Below the pieces are notes generated by a model that did no database searches, was not told where the DNA came from, and saw nothing but the letters and a program-made list of their open reading frames with translations. From NCBI RefSeq assembly GCF_017832975.1, contig NZ_JAFIBI010000001.1:2108001-2172000 (forward strand): a stretch of 64,000 nt of DNA, in the 5' to 3' direction. Source of the stretch: Arthrobacter sp. PvP023 (GTDB lineage: Bacteria > Actinomycetota > Actinomycetes > Actinomycetales > Micrococcaceae). Position 1 is the first letter of the stretch; each line of letters opens with the position of its first letter. Below, one piece after another: positions 50,528 to 58,837 of this stretch. The translations under genes were made by a program, and so were the position numbers.

Positions 50528-50620
50528 ATGCGCACCATTGAGCGAACCCGGAACAATGAACCCTTCACTCTCTTCCCAGGCACCCGCCGCCACACCCCCT
50601 GCCGTAACCGCAGCAGCTGA
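50528..50620 (+). CDS. Possible 30-residue leader ORF overlapping the MFS start
   Basis: ATG 50528 sits at ideal distance from GGGAGGAGGG and reads 30 codons in another frame (MRTIERTRNNEPFTLFPGTR...), stopping at 50620 inside the MFS gene. The MFS starts (TTG 50538 or ATG 50556) have no ribosome site of their own at proper distance. It may couple or regulate MFS translation, or the TTG may simply use the same site at long spacing. Confidence 0.3.
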   Translation: MRTIERTRNNEPFTLFPGTRRHTPCRNRSS

Positions 50621-52016
50621 CACCGCAAAGCCCGAAGCCCCGTCCGGGCAGGGCTTCCCCGCCCCTCCTGCGGGCACGGGAGGCCGATTCGCCCGGCTTC
50701 CGCTGCTGGCCGGCAAGGGTTTCATCCCGATTGGCCTTTTCGCCCGGCTGCCCCTCGCCATGCTGACTGTAGGCGCCCTGACACTCGTTACGGCCGTCAC
50801 CGGCTCGTACGCCGTTGGCGGGGCAGCAGCCGGTGCCGTGGGCATCGGCTCAGCACTGGGAGCGCCCGTTCTGGGTGCATGGGCGGACCGGCTTGGACAG
50901 CGCCCCGTGCTGCTGTTCGCCGCAGTCTTCAACACTGCCGCGGTGGTGGCCCTGATCCTCATGGCGTATCTCGTTCCGGCGGGCCAGGACCTGGCAGCGG
51001 CGCTCCCCGTCCTTGCCGCGGCTTTCGTGGCTGGAGCCAGCTGCCCCCAGGTGGGCCCGCTCGCCCGTGTCCGCTGGATGGCCCTTACCGCGCGAAGCAG
51101 AAGCGGCAACGCGGAGGATTTGGACGCCGCCCTGTCCTACGAGAGCACCGCGGATGAGCTGACCTTCGTCCTCGGCCCTGCACTGGTGGGCATCCTCGCG
51201 AGCCTGATTGCCCCGTGGCTCCCGCTGGCCGTGGCCGCGGCCCTGACGCTCACCCTGGTTCCCGCATTCGCGGTCCACCGCACCCACCTCGCCGTACCGA
51301 TAAGCGTGCGCCGGCGCCGCAGCGCCCCGGCCGTTGCGGACCGGGCGGCGCCGCACGACGCCGTGGCCACCAGCGCGGACTCCGCAGCCGGTTCCCGGAC
51401 GACCGGTTCCCGGACGACCGGTTCCCGCGGTATGGCTGCCGTTGCCCTGCCTTTCCTGGCCATGCTGTGCATGGGAACATTCTTCGGTTCCACCCAGACG
51501 GGATTGAGCTCTTTCTCGGCGAGCTTTGCCACGGCCGAGGTTGCCGGACTGCTGTATGCCGTGATGGGCCTCAGTTCCGCCGCAGCCGCACTGAGTGTCG
51601 CCTACTGGTCCAAGCGATTCACCTTCCCGGCGCGCTGGATGGTCAGCGCCGTGCTGATGGCCGGCCTTGCGGTGCTTCTGTTGCTGCCGGAATCGGTGTT
51701 CCCCATGGTGCTGGTGCTGCTCGTCCTGGGGCTGCCGGTGGGCCCGCTGATGGTCACCGTGTTCGCCATCGGCGGGGAAGTGGCTCCTGCCGGGCGCCTG
51801 GGAACCGTGATGACCGCCCTGGCCAGCGGCATTGTTGCCGGCACGGCACTGGGGTCCTCGGTCGCCGGACAGCTGGCGCAGCACCACGGGTATTCCGCAG
51901 CCTTCCTGGTACCGGTCTGCGCCGCAACGGCGCTGTTCCTGCTGGGGACCGCCGCCGCCGTCGTCCTCCGAAACGGCAAAGCGAGCCGCCGGGGCAACGG
52001 CACGGGCGGCCGCTAA
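50538..52016 (+). CDS. MFS transporter
   Basis: 492 residues from TTG 50538 (486 from ATG 50556). There are about 12 membrane segments and an N-terminal 45-residue hydrophilic stretch. The MFS loop 2-3 motif appears as GAWADRLGQRP. The central cytoplasmic loop contains a 15-bp tandem repeat encoding GSRTT units (51388-51427). It resembles drug-exporter-type MFS proteins; substrate is unknown. Confidence 0.85.
   Translation: MSEPGTMNPSLSSQAPAATPPAVTAAADTAKPEAPSGQGFPAPPAGTGGRFARLPLLAGKGFIPIGLFARLPLAMLTVGALTLVTAVTGSYAVGGAAAGAVGIGSALGAPVLGAWADRLGQRPVLLFAAVFNTAAVVALILMAYLVPAGQDLAAALPVLAAAFVAGASCPQVGPLARVRWMALTARSRSGNAEDLDAALSYESTADELTFVLGPALVGILASLIAPWLPLAVAAALTLTLVPAFAVHRTHLAVPISVRRRRSAPAVADRAAPHDAVATSADSAAGSRTTGSRTTGSRGMAAVALPFLAMLCMGTFFGSTQTGLSSFSASFATAEVAGLLYAVMGLSSAAAALSVAYWSKRFTFPARWMVSAVLMAGLAVLLLLPESVFPMVLVLLVLGLPVGPLMVTVFAIGGEVAPAGRLGTVMTALASGIVAGTALGSSVAGQLAQHHGYSAAFLVPVCAATALFLLGTAAAVVLRNGKASRRGNGTGGR
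51388..51427 (+). repeat. 15-bp in-frame repeat in the MFS central loop
   Basis: About 2.7 copies of CCGGTTCCCGGACGA encode GSRTT-GSRTT-GSR between membrane halves. Copy number changes would stay in frame. Confidence 0.8.
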
Positions 52017-52028
52017 CGCGGGAACGAT

Positions 52029-52763
52029 CTAGAGCAGTTGCTTCTCGATGCGTGCGGCGCTCGACGTCAGGGCTGCTGCCACTTCGGCCGGGTCCTGCGT
52101 TGAGCGGATGTAGACGACGGCAACCGACGCCGGGCGGCCGCCCGGCACGTTGATGGGGGCCGCCAAAGACGAAACACCTGCAATGACTTCATCGTGGCTT
52201 GCCGCGTAGCCGCGTTGACGGGCCTCGGCTGCCTCAGGCCGGTAGGGGATGTCCGGCGCCAACAGGGTCCATTCCTGTTCCGTGAGGGCCGACTGGATGG
52301 CTATGCCCGGGGCGCCGGCGCTGATCGGGTGCCGGGAGCCGGGGTGCTGGACCACTGTTGCTGCCGAATGCCTGGGCTCCACCGTCACCAGTGTGATGCA
52401 GTCCTGGTGGTCCCACACCGCAACGAAGGCCGTCATGTTCAGTGTGTTCGCAAGCTGGGTGAGTTCAGGCAGGGCTGCCGATTGCAGGTTGCGTGAAACG
52501 CCGCGGGCCAGGACCGCCAGACCCGGTCCGGGCTGGACCTTGCCAGCGTCGTCCCGGACCAGGAGCGAATGATCCTCCAATGTGCGCAGGATGCGGTAGG
52601 CCACGGATCGGTGGACGCCCATGGCATCGGCAAGTTCCGCGATGGTGAGGGGCTGCTCGGCTTCCGCCAGGATTTCCAGCGCGCGGATCCCGCGTGAAAG
52701 GGTCTGCGACGGGGAAGCCTGGGCGGTCGCGGCCTGCGTGCCGGCGCCGGCGGTTTGAGTCAT
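52029..52763 (-). CDS. IclR family transcriptional regulator
   Basis: 244 residues with an N-terminal winged helix (QTLSRGIRALEILAEAEQPL...HRSVAYRILRTLEDH) and a C-terminal IclR effector-binding domain with SAGAPGIAIQSAL. ATG 52763 is selected because TAGGAT lies 7 nt upstream; ATG 52772 would overlap that hexamer. It is divergent from the flavin reductase/hydroxylase genes, which it probably controls. IclR proteins commonly respond to aromatic acids. Confidence 0.93.
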   Translation of the reverse strand: MTQTAGAGTQAATAQASPSQTLSRGIRALEILAEAEQPLTIAELADAMGVHRSVAYRILRTLEDHSLLVRDDAGKVQPGPGLAVLARGVSRNLQSAALPELTQLANTLNMTAFVAVWDHQDCITLVTVEPRHSAATVVQHPGSRHPISAGAPGIAIQSALTEQEWTLLAPDIPYRPEAAEARQRGYAASHDEVIAGVSSLAAPINVPGGRPASVAVVYIRSTQDPAEVAAALTSSAARIEKQLL

Positions 52764-52770
52764 GCTGTCC

Positions 52771-52776
52771 ATCCTA
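52771..52776 (-). promoter_or_regulatory. -10 of the IclR regulator gene (leaderless type)
   Basis: On the minus strand TAGGAT lies 7 nt before ATG 52763. Confidence 0.5.
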
Positions 52777-52836
52777 GGCCGGGAACAGTGGCGCTCCGCC
52801 CTGCGGGTCTTGTGTTGCAACTCACTTTGAGCTAGC

Positions 52837-52871
52837 GTTCTATATGGGAACTATATGTTCAAATATAGAAC
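52837..52871. promoter_or_regulatory. Paired GTTC-N7-GAAC operators in the IclR/hydroxylase gap
   Basis: Two 15-bp inverted repeats of the form GTTC-N7-GAAC occur at 52837-52851 and 52857-52871, with centres exactly 20 bp apart (about two helical turns). They overlap TATATG-like -10 sequences for the plus-strand gene at 52925. They are likely binding sites for the divergent IclR regulator. Confidence 0.6.
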
Positions 52872-52924
52872 ATTTCAAGGATGACTCCCATCGAAATCGA
52901 CAGAGCAGACCATCCAAGGGGTCA

Positions 52925-53464
52925 ATGATGATTGCCAAGCCCCGCCCGGGGGAGGCTCGCGGAGCCGTCGGCCACGCGTCGGCTCCGAGGGCCCATCATT
53001 TTCGCGGGAGCCTCGGGCGGTTCGCCACCGGCGTCGCGATTGTGACCTTCGACGGCGCTACCAAGCGGCACGGCATCACCGTCAATTCGTTCACGTCCGT
53101 GTCCATGGAGCCGCCACTGGTCCTGGTGAGCATTGCCAGGACGGCCAGGGCGCACGACGAGCTCGCGGGCCGTCCGTTTGCGGTGAACATCCTGGGCGCC
53201 GAACAGCGGTATCTGGCAACGCATTTCGCCGGCTGGCCCGGGCCGGAACCCCGGTGGGTGGAAGGTGGCACGGCGCCGCGCCTCGCCGGTGTCCTGGCGT
53301 ACTTCGAGTGCAGGCCCTGGGCTGAATACGACGGCGGCGACCACACCCTGTATCTCGGGGAAGTGGTGAACTTCGACTACCGCAGCGGCGACGCCCTGGC
53401 GTTTGCGAACGGCAGCTACACCACCATCCCGGAAAGCCAGCTGGGCATGGAGGACCTGCTGTAG
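52925..53464 (+). CDS. Flavin reductase, HpaC-type
   Basis: Supplies reduced flavin to the oxygenase encoded next. The 179 residues contain the flavin reductase fold: RGSLGRFATGVAIVTF, the HGITVNSFTSVSMEPPLVLVSI FMN-binding region, and YLGEVVNFD near the end. ATG 52925 follows AAGGGG at 5 nt; an adjacent ATG at 52928 is also possible. It lies 61 bp before the oxygenase gene in the same direction. Confidence 0.9.
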   Translation: MMIAKPRPGEARGAVGHASAPRAHHFRGSLGRFATGVAIVTFDGATKRHGITVNSFTSVSMEPPLVLVSIARTARAHDELAGRPFAVNILGAEQRYLATHFAGWPGPEPRWVEGGTAPRLAGVLAYFECRPWAEYDGGDHTLYLGEVVNFDYRSGDALAFANGSYTTIPESQLGMEDLL

Positions 53465-53525
53465 CCCCGACGCCCCGCATCAGATAGAAGCGCACTGCAG
53501 CTCAACGAAGACTGGAGAAAGAACT

Positions 53526-54980
53526 ATGGGCATCCGCACCGGCCGACAGTACCTGGACAAACTCAACGCCATGACGCCCCACGTGGTGATCGACGGGGAA
53601 GTCGTCAGTGAAAAAATCGCCGAGCATCCCGCGTTCAGGAACGTGGCCAGGTCCTACGCCAAGCTCTTCGACATGCAGCACGACCCCGCCTACCAGGAAG
53701 CGCTGACGTACACCTCGCCCTCCACGGGCGACCTGGTGAACGCGTCCTTCCTGGTTCCCCGGACCATCGAGGACCTGCAGCGCCGCCGCCGGGCCATCTC
53801 CACCTGGGCCGAATCCTCCAATGGCTTCCTGGGCCGCTCCGGGGACTACATGAATTCCTCCCTGACCGCGCTGAGCACCGCGGAAAAGTGGTTCGCCCAG
53901 GCCGACCCCGCGTTCGGCGAGAACATCCGCAGGTACTACGAATGGGCGCGGGAGAATGACGTCCTGGCCACGCACACCCTCATCCCGCCCCAGGTCAACC
54001 GCTCGGTCTCGGGCTCTGAACAGATGGGTGGGCAGTTGTCGGCGCGCATCATCGAGGAGCGGGATGACGGCATCGTGATCAGCGGCGCCCGCATGCTGGC
54101 CACGATCGCTCCCATTGCCGACGAGCTCCTGGTGTTTCCGTCCACCGTCTTGCGGGGCACGCCGGAGGATGCCCCCTATTCCTACGCCTTTGCCATCCCC
54201 AATGATGCTCCGGGCCTGCGCTACCTCTGCCGCACTTCGCTGTATAACGGCGGCAGCACCCACGACGAGCCTCTGGCCTCGCGCTATGAGGAAATGGACG
54301 CGGTGGCCATCTTCGACAACGTTTTCGTGCCAAGCGAGCGGATTTTCATGCTCGGCCACCCGCAGCTCTGTAACGCCTTCTATTCGGAAACCGGCGCGGG
54401 CGCCCTCATGACGCACCAGGTGGTAACCCGGACCATCGCCAAAAGCGAGTTCTTCCTTGGCCTGGCATCAGAGCTGGCAGAGTCCATCGGAATCGACGGC
54501 TTCCAGCACATCCAGGAGGACATCGCGGAACTGATCATCGACGTCGAAATCGGCAAGGCGCTGGTCCGTGCGTCGGAGGCCGACGCTGGCCTGAACGAGT
54601 CCGGCGTCATGCTGCCCAAGTGGACCACGCTGAATGCCGCCAGGAACTGGTACCCCAAGATTGCCCAGCGCTTCCCGCAGATCATCCGGAAGTTCTCGGC
54701 GTCCGGGCTGATGGCATTACCCGGTGAAGCCGATGTCAACAGCGAGGCCAGGGCGGACATTGAGATGTACCTGCAGGGCAAGACGCTCACCGGCCCGGAG
54801 CGCGTCCGCCTGTTCAAGCTTGCCTTTGACGCCTCCATCTCGGGGTTCTCGGGCCGGCAGTCCCTTTATGAGTATTTCTTTTTCGGAGATCCCGTCCGGA
54901 TGGCCGGCGCCCTCGTGAGCAGCTACGACCGCGAGCCGGTCCGTGCCAGGGTCCGCGAATTCCTCAGCAGGCAGGACTGA
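53526..54980 (+). CDS. hpaB: FADH2-dependent aromatic hydroxylase, HpaB family
   Basis: Oxygenase component of a two-component monooxygenase that adds a hydroxyl ortho to a phenolic group, typically 4-hydroxyphenylacetate to homoprotocatechuate. The 484 residues carry MGIRTGRQYLDKLN, the THTLIPPQVNRS region and FFLGLASELAESIG of the HpaB/TftD/HadA family. GGAG precedes ATG 53526. Relatives act on chlorophenols or nitrophenols, so the substrate is tentative. No ring-cleavage gene is present in the window. Confidence 0.88.
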   Translation: MGIRTGRQYLDKLNAMTPHVVIDGEVVSEKIAEHPAFRNVARSYAKLFDMQHDPAYQEALTYTSPSTGDLVNASFLVPRTIEDLQRRRRAISTWAESSNGFLGRSGDYMNSSLTALSTAEKWFAQADPAFGENIRRYYEWARENDVLATHTLIPPQVNRSVSGSEQMGGQLSARIIEERDDGIVISGARMLATIAPIADELLVFPSTVLRGTPEDAPYSYAFAIPNDAPGLRYLCRTSLYNGGSTHDEPLASRYEEMDAVAIFDNVFVPSERIFMLGHPQLCNAFYSETGAGALMTHQVVTRTIAKSEFFLGLASELAESIGIDGFQHIQEDIAELIIDVEIGKALVRASEADAGLNESGVMLPKWTTLNAARNWYPKIAQRFPQIIRKFSASGLMALPGEADVNSEARADIEMYLQGKTLTGPERVRLFKLAFDASISGFSGRQSLYEYFFFGDPVRMAGALVSSYDREPVRARVREFLSRQD

Positions 54981-55000
54981 CCGTCGCGCCTGGCAGGGCC

Positions 55001-55034
55001 CTGCTGCCGAAGCCCAAAAGGCCGTAGGCAGCAG
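55001..55034 (+). terminator. Possible hairpin after hpaB
   Basis: CTGCTGCC (55001-55008) pairs with GGCAGCAG (55027-55034), with a smaller stem inside the loop. No T-run follows, so it is only a weak terminator candidate. Confidence 0.35.
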
Positions 55035-55056
55035 AACCCGAAAGACTTAGTGCGCT

Positions 55057-55107
55057 TTGTCACACATTCGAGTATCCTCATACTAACTGACCGTTCGATC
55101 GGTAATT
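55057..55107 (+). promoter_or_regulatory. Promoter and PaaR-like operator of the MHS transporter gene
   Basis: TTGTCA (55057-55062) and CATACT (55079-55084) are 16 bp apart. Directly downstream, 55086-55107 reads ACTGACCGTTCGATCGGTAATT in blocks ACT-G-ACCG-TT-CG-AT-CGGT-A-ATT. The core, 55090-55103, is a 14-bp inverted repeat with one mismatched pair. It fits, from memory, the corynebacterial PaaR pattern ACTN-ACCG-NN-CG-NN-CGGT-NAGT in all but one fixed base. It sits over the expected transcription start, as a repressor site would. Confidence 0.55.
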
Positions 55108-55172
55108 CGTTCGACGTCATTCCACATTCGGTAGTAGCACGTATCGGTACTGCCCACAGCCACGGAGTTCCA

Positions 55173-56507
55173 ATGACCGCAACTTCACACGTCGATTCAG
55201 AGGCGGGTCCCAGCAGCAAGCACGAGGAACGGAAAGTCCTCGCAGGCACGCTGGTAGGCACCACCATCGAGTGGTACGACTTCTTCATCTTCGCCCAGCT
55301 GACAGCGACGCTGCTGTCCCCACTGTTCCTTGCCCCGTTGAACGACGCCAACCCGGGACTTGCGCAGATTCTGTCCTTCGCGCTGATCGGGATCAGCTTC
55401 CTGTTCCGTCCGCTCGGCGCCATCATCGCCGGCCACCTCGGCGACCGCCTGGGCCGCAAGGCCATGCTGGTCTTCACCCTCGTTATGATGGGCGCCGCCA
55501 CTGCCCTGATCGGCATGCTGCCGACCTACAAGGACATCGGCGTCTGGGCTCCGATCCTCCTGATCCTGCTCCGCGTCATCCAGGGCTTCTCTGCCGGCGG
55601 TGAATGGGGCGGCGCCGCCCTGATGGCCGTGGAGCACGCTCCGAAGAGCAAGCGCGGGCTGTTCGGCGCCTACCCGCAGATCGGCGTTCCCGTCGGCATG
55701 ATCCTGGCCACCGGCCTGCTGTACTTCCTCAACACGGGCATGTCCAAGGCAGACTTCGCTTCCTGGGGCTGGCGGGTGCCGTTCCTGCTGTCCATCGTGC
55801 TGATCGTCGTGGGCTACCTGATCCGCCGTGCGGTGGCCGAAAGCCCGGTCTTCCAGGAAATGATCGAGCGCAAGGAGAAGGCCAAGGCGCCTCTCGGCCA
55901 GCTGATCAAGTCCCACAAGAAGTCCGTGCTCTACTCCACCATGATTTTCATCGGCAACAACGCGGCAGGCTACCTGCTGATCGCGTTCTTCATCTCCTAC
56001 GCCACCAAGTCATTGAAGATGCCGGTCGCGGAGATCCTCCTCGCCACCACCCTGGCTTCCTTCGGCTGGCTGATCTTCACGCTGGTGGGAGGCTGGCTTT
56101 CCGACAAGATCGGACGCGTCAAGACGTTCCTCATCGGCTACGGCATCGTGTTCGCCTGGATGATTCCGATGTTCGCCCTGATCGACACCAAGAACATCAT
56201 GCTTTACGGCGTGGCACTCTTCGTGCTGACCGTCGGCCTGGGGCTGTCCTACGGCCCCATGTCCGCCATGTACGCCGAGATGTTCCCGGCCAACGTGCGC
56301 TACTCCGGCATCTCCATCGGCTATGCGTTCGGTGCGATCCTGGGCGGTGCGTTTGCGGCCACCATCGCGGAGACGCTCCTGCAGAGCACCAAGTGGACCG
56401 GCTCGATCGGTATCTACATCATGATCCTGTGCGTCATTTCGGCAATCGGTGTACTCCTGGCCGGGGAAACCAAGGGCCGCCCGCTGGGCGTCAGCAGCCA
56501 CCACTAG
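55173..56507 (+). CDS. MFS transporter, metabolite:H+ symporter (MHS) family
   Basis: 444 residues, 12 membrane helices. MHS features include GTTIEWYDFFIFAQL near the N-terminus, GHLGDRLGRK in loop 2-3, and RVIQGFSAGGEWGGA. Relatives import shikimate, proline/betaine, alpha-ketoglutarate and aromatic acids. GGAG lies 6 nt before ATG 55173. Its place after HpaC/HpaB genes and its operator suggest uptake of a phenylacetate-type aromatic acid; this is inference. Confidence 0.9.
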   Translation: MTATSHVDSEAGPSSKHEERKVLAGTLVGTTIEWYDFFIFAQLTATLLSPLFLAPLNDANPGLAQILSFALIGISFLFRPLGAIIAGHLGDRLGRKAMLVFTLVMMGAATALIGMLPTYKDIGVWAPILLILLRVIQGFSAGGEWGGAALMAVEHAPKSKRGLFGAYPQIGVPVGMILATGLLYFLNTGMSKADFASWGWRVPFLLSIVLIVVGYLIRRAVAESPVFQEMIERKEKAKAPLGQLIKSHKKSVLYSTMIFIGNNAAGYLLIAFFISYATKSLKMPVAEILLATTLASFGWLIFTLVGGWLSDKIGRVKTFLIGYGIVFAWMIPMFALIDTKNIMLYGVALFVLTVGLGLSYGPMSAMYAEMFPANVRYSGISIGYAFGAILGGAFAATIAETLLQSTKWTGSIGIYIMILCVISAIGVLLAGETKGRPLGVSSHH

Positions 56508-56543
56508 CCGCTGGCTGAACCAAGCGGCGTTGCATGCACGACG

Positions 56544-56577
56544 GCGGGCGCGGACCATACGGTCCGCGCCCGCTTTT
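56544..56577 (+). terminator. Intrinsic terminator of the MHS transporter gene
   Basis: A perfect 13-bp stem (56544-56556 with 56561-56573), a 4-nt ATAC loop and TTTT lie 37 bp after the stop, between convergent genes. Confidence 0.9.
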
Positions 56578-56603
56578 GCGTTGTCCGGCAGGCCCCGGGA
56601 CTA

Positions 56604-57431
56604 CTAAACGCCCAGGAACTCCGTTGCCGCCTGCTTGAACGCCCTGCTGGTGATCACATTGCTGTGGTTCCGGCCGGGAATCAGCAGCTGCTCCACGAGT
56701 GCCCCTGTTTTTGCACCCAGTTCGGCGAGCTCGGGCATGGTTGCGGCGCGGCCGTCCTTGTCCCCGGCGACGAGCAGCATGGGCATGTGAGGGACGGCTT
56801 CGGCAGGATCGAAAGGCTCGCCCTTGATCGCTTCCACCAGGGACAGCAGGGCAAAGATGTTGTTGCTGGGCAGCCCCAGGGCCATCTTCAGGAGGGCGGC
56901 CGTGGACTCGTCCGCGATGGGCGTGCCGTCGGCGAGGTAGCGCTGTGCGGCCACCAGGTCGAAGGCCGCCAGCGGGTCCGCGATGTTGGGGCCGCCAAGC
57001 ACCAGCCGGTGAACCAGTTCGGGCTGCGTGGCGCCGAATTCCCAGGCGAGCCGGGACCCGAGGGAGTAGCCGATCACGTCAAGCCCGCTGGCGGGGTCAC
57101 CGTCGCGCAAAGGACGGACGCCGGCGTCGAACGCTACCTGCAGGAGGTCCGCGCGGATCCTGCTGGGGCTGTACGAGTCCATGTCTTCCGGGGCTCCGCT
57201 GCGGCCGTGGCCGGGCAGGTCGACGGTGATGACGCGGCGGCCGGCGTCCAGCAGCGCGGCCAGCCAGCCGGTGTCCTGCCAGTTGAGCTTGGTGGAGGAG
57301 GAGAATCCGTGGAGCAGGAGGACGGGGCGCAGGCCGGCATCGGTTTCCGGTTCGTGCACCTCCACGTAAAGCTGGGGGTCGGTGCCCTCCACAGTGTGGT
57401 GGTGCTGCTCGCCGGTGTGCCTGCCGCTCAT
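56604..57431 (-). CDS. Alpha/beta hydrolase at the end of the E1/lipoyl operon
   Basis: 275-residue hydrolase: oxyanion segment LLLHGFSSSTKLNW, VDLPGHGRSG, nucleophile elbow GYSLGSR, acid in AGDKDGR, His in PGRNHSNVI. ATG 57431 has GAGGA at about 9 nt and lies 5 bp after the lipoyl gene stop; ATG 57446 would overlap it. In acetoin dehydrogenase AcoC proteins an alpha/beta hydrolase domain is fused behind a lipoyl domain, so this gene may be the split second half. Its own function is unproven. Confidence 0.85.
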   Translation of the reverse strand: MSGRHTGEQHHHTVEGTDPQLYVEVHEPETDAGLRPVLLLHGFSSSTKLNWQDTGWLAALLDAGRRVITVDLPGHGRSGAPEDMDSYSPSRIRADLLQVAFDAGVRPLRDGDPASGLDVIGYSLGSRLAWEFGATQPELVHRLVLGGPNIADPLAAFDLVAAQRYLADGTPIADESTAALLKMALGLPSNNIFALLSLVEAIKGEPFDPAEAVPHMPMLLVAGDKDGRAATMPELAELGAKTGALVEQLLIPGRNHSNVITSRAFKQAATEFLGV

Positions 57432-57435
57432 GGTG

Positions 57436-57765
57436 TCAGTCCTCATCAAGTACGGCGCTCAGGCGGACCCGGCGCTTCGGTGCCTCTTCCTTCGGGACCG
57501 TGCCCACGATACCGGCGGTGTTGTCCGGTACCTCAAACACAATCAGGGGCTCGCCGACATTGATCTTGTCACCGGGCCCGCCGTGGATACGCACCACTTT
57601 ACCCGCCTGCGGACTGGGCAGTTCAACAGCTGATTTGGTGGTCTCCACCTCGACGAGCGGCTGGTTCCGCTCCACCTGGTCACCGGGTGAAACCAGCCAT
57701 TCCAGCACGGTCGCCTCGATCAGGCCCTCACCGAGATCGGGAAGCGGGAAGGAAATTTCAGCCAC
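57436..57765 (-). CDS. Free-standing lipoyl-domain protein (E2-like, no acyltransferase)
   Basis: 109 residues from GTG 57765, with GGAG 7 nt upstream and an 8-bp overlap with E1beta. Residues 1-80 are a complete lipoyl domain (FPLPDLGEGLIEATV), with the lipoylated lysine Lys44 in ETTKSAVEL. A short charged tail follows. The peripheral-subunit-binding domain and the roughly 230-residue catalytic core of normal E2 enzymes are missing and are not encoded nearby. It could accept the acyl group from E1 and pass it to an E2 elsewhere, to glycine-cleavage-like partners or to the adjacent hydrolase. Confidence 0.88.
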   Translation of the reverse strand: MAEISFPLPDLGEGLIEATVLEWLVSPGDQVERNQPLVEVETTKSAVELPSPQAGKVVRIHGGPGDKINVGEPLIVFEVPDNTAGIVGTVPKEEAPKRRVRLSAVLDED

Positions 57766-58837
57766 GGCGGTACTCCAATACTCGCTGGATTCCGAAGAGG
57801 ATCCGGTCAATGTTCGGGATGTATTCGTCTTCGAGGTCGCCGGAGGGGTACGGGACGTCGAAGCCGGTAATTCGTTCCACGGGAGCCTTGAGGGTGTCGA
57901 AGCAGTTCTGTGTGATCAGTTGGGCGACTTCGGCGCCAAGCCCCGAAGTCCGCGGTGCTTCATGGACGACGACGGCGCGCCGCGTCTTCCGTACGGACGC
58001 CGCCAGCGCGGCTTCGTCGATCGGCTTGAGCCAGCGCAGGTCGAGGACCTCCACATCGATTCCGTCCTCCGCGGCGAGCCCGGCCACCTGCAGGCAGCGG
58101 GCCACCATGGCGCCCCAGGCAACCACGGTGAGATGGCGGCCTTCACGCATGACCTTCGCACCGGTGGGGGCGCCTCCCGCGGGGGAGCCACCATCGGGGG
58201 AACCGGAAGGGTCCGCGGAGTCGAAGTCGACCTCGCCTTTTTGCCAGTAACGGGACTTCGGTTCCATGAAGATCACCGGGTCCGGCCGCGTGGCGGCGTA
58301 CTTGAGCAGGTGGTAGGCCTCGTGCGGGTTCGACGGCGAGACCACCTTCAGCCCGGGCACGTGTGCAAAGAGCGCTTCAAGGCTTTCCCCGTGGTGCTCC
58401 GGGGCGCGGATACCGCCGAAGCTGGGCACGCGCAGGGTGATCGGCATCGGCAGGGTGCCGCGGCTGCGGTAGTTCATCCGGGCGATCTGGCAGACGATCT
58501 GGTTGATGGCCGGATAGGCGAAGCCGTCGAACTGGACCTCGGGAATGGGGTGGAATCCGGCCATGGCCAGGCCCACGGACATGCCCAGGATGCCTGATTC
58601 GGCGAGCGGGGTGTCAAACACCCGGCCGGTGCCGTGCTTCGCCTGGAGGCCGTCCGTAATGCGGAACACGCCGCCCAACCGGCCGCAGTCCTCACCGAAG
58701 ACCAGCGATTTCGGGTTGCCGGCCAGCACCTCGTCCAGGGCCCGGTTCAGGGCCTGCTGCATGGAAAGCTGTTCCACTCCGCGGCGTGGAGTTCCGTCGG
58801 CCATGGCGGCCCCGCTTTCCAGGATGGAGTTAGACAT
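57758..58837 (-). CDS. 2-oxoacid dehydrogenase E1 component, beta subunit
   Basis: 359 residues. It carries LVFGEDCGRLGGVFRITDGL, DTPLAESGILGMSVGLAMAG, EVQFDGFAYPAINQI and VPSFGGIRAPEHH, matching the branched-chain and pyruvate dehydrogenase E1beta family. A Gly/Ser/Pro-rich insert lies at about 210-225. ATG 58837 overlaps the E1alpha stop by 8 bp, as lipoyl gene and E1beta also do, so stoichiometric translation is expected. Confidence 0.9.
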   Translation of the reverse strand: MSNSILESGAAMADGTPRRGVEQLSMQQALNRALDEVLAGNPKSLVFGEDCGRLGGVFRITDGLQAKHGTGRVFDTPLAESGILGMSVGLAMAGFHPIPEVQFDGFAYPAINQIVCQIARMNYRSRGTLPMPITLRVPSFGGIRAPEHHGESLEALFAHVPGLKVVSPSNPHEAYHLLKYAATRPDPVIFMEPKSRYWQKGEVDFDSADPSGSPDGGSPAGGAPTGAKVMREGRHLTVVAWGAMVARCLQVAGLAAEDGIDVEVLDLRWLKPIDEAALAASVRKTRRAVVVHEAPRTSGLGAEVAQLITQNCFDTLKAPVERITGFDVPYPSGDLEDEYIPNIDRILFGIQRVLEYRRG

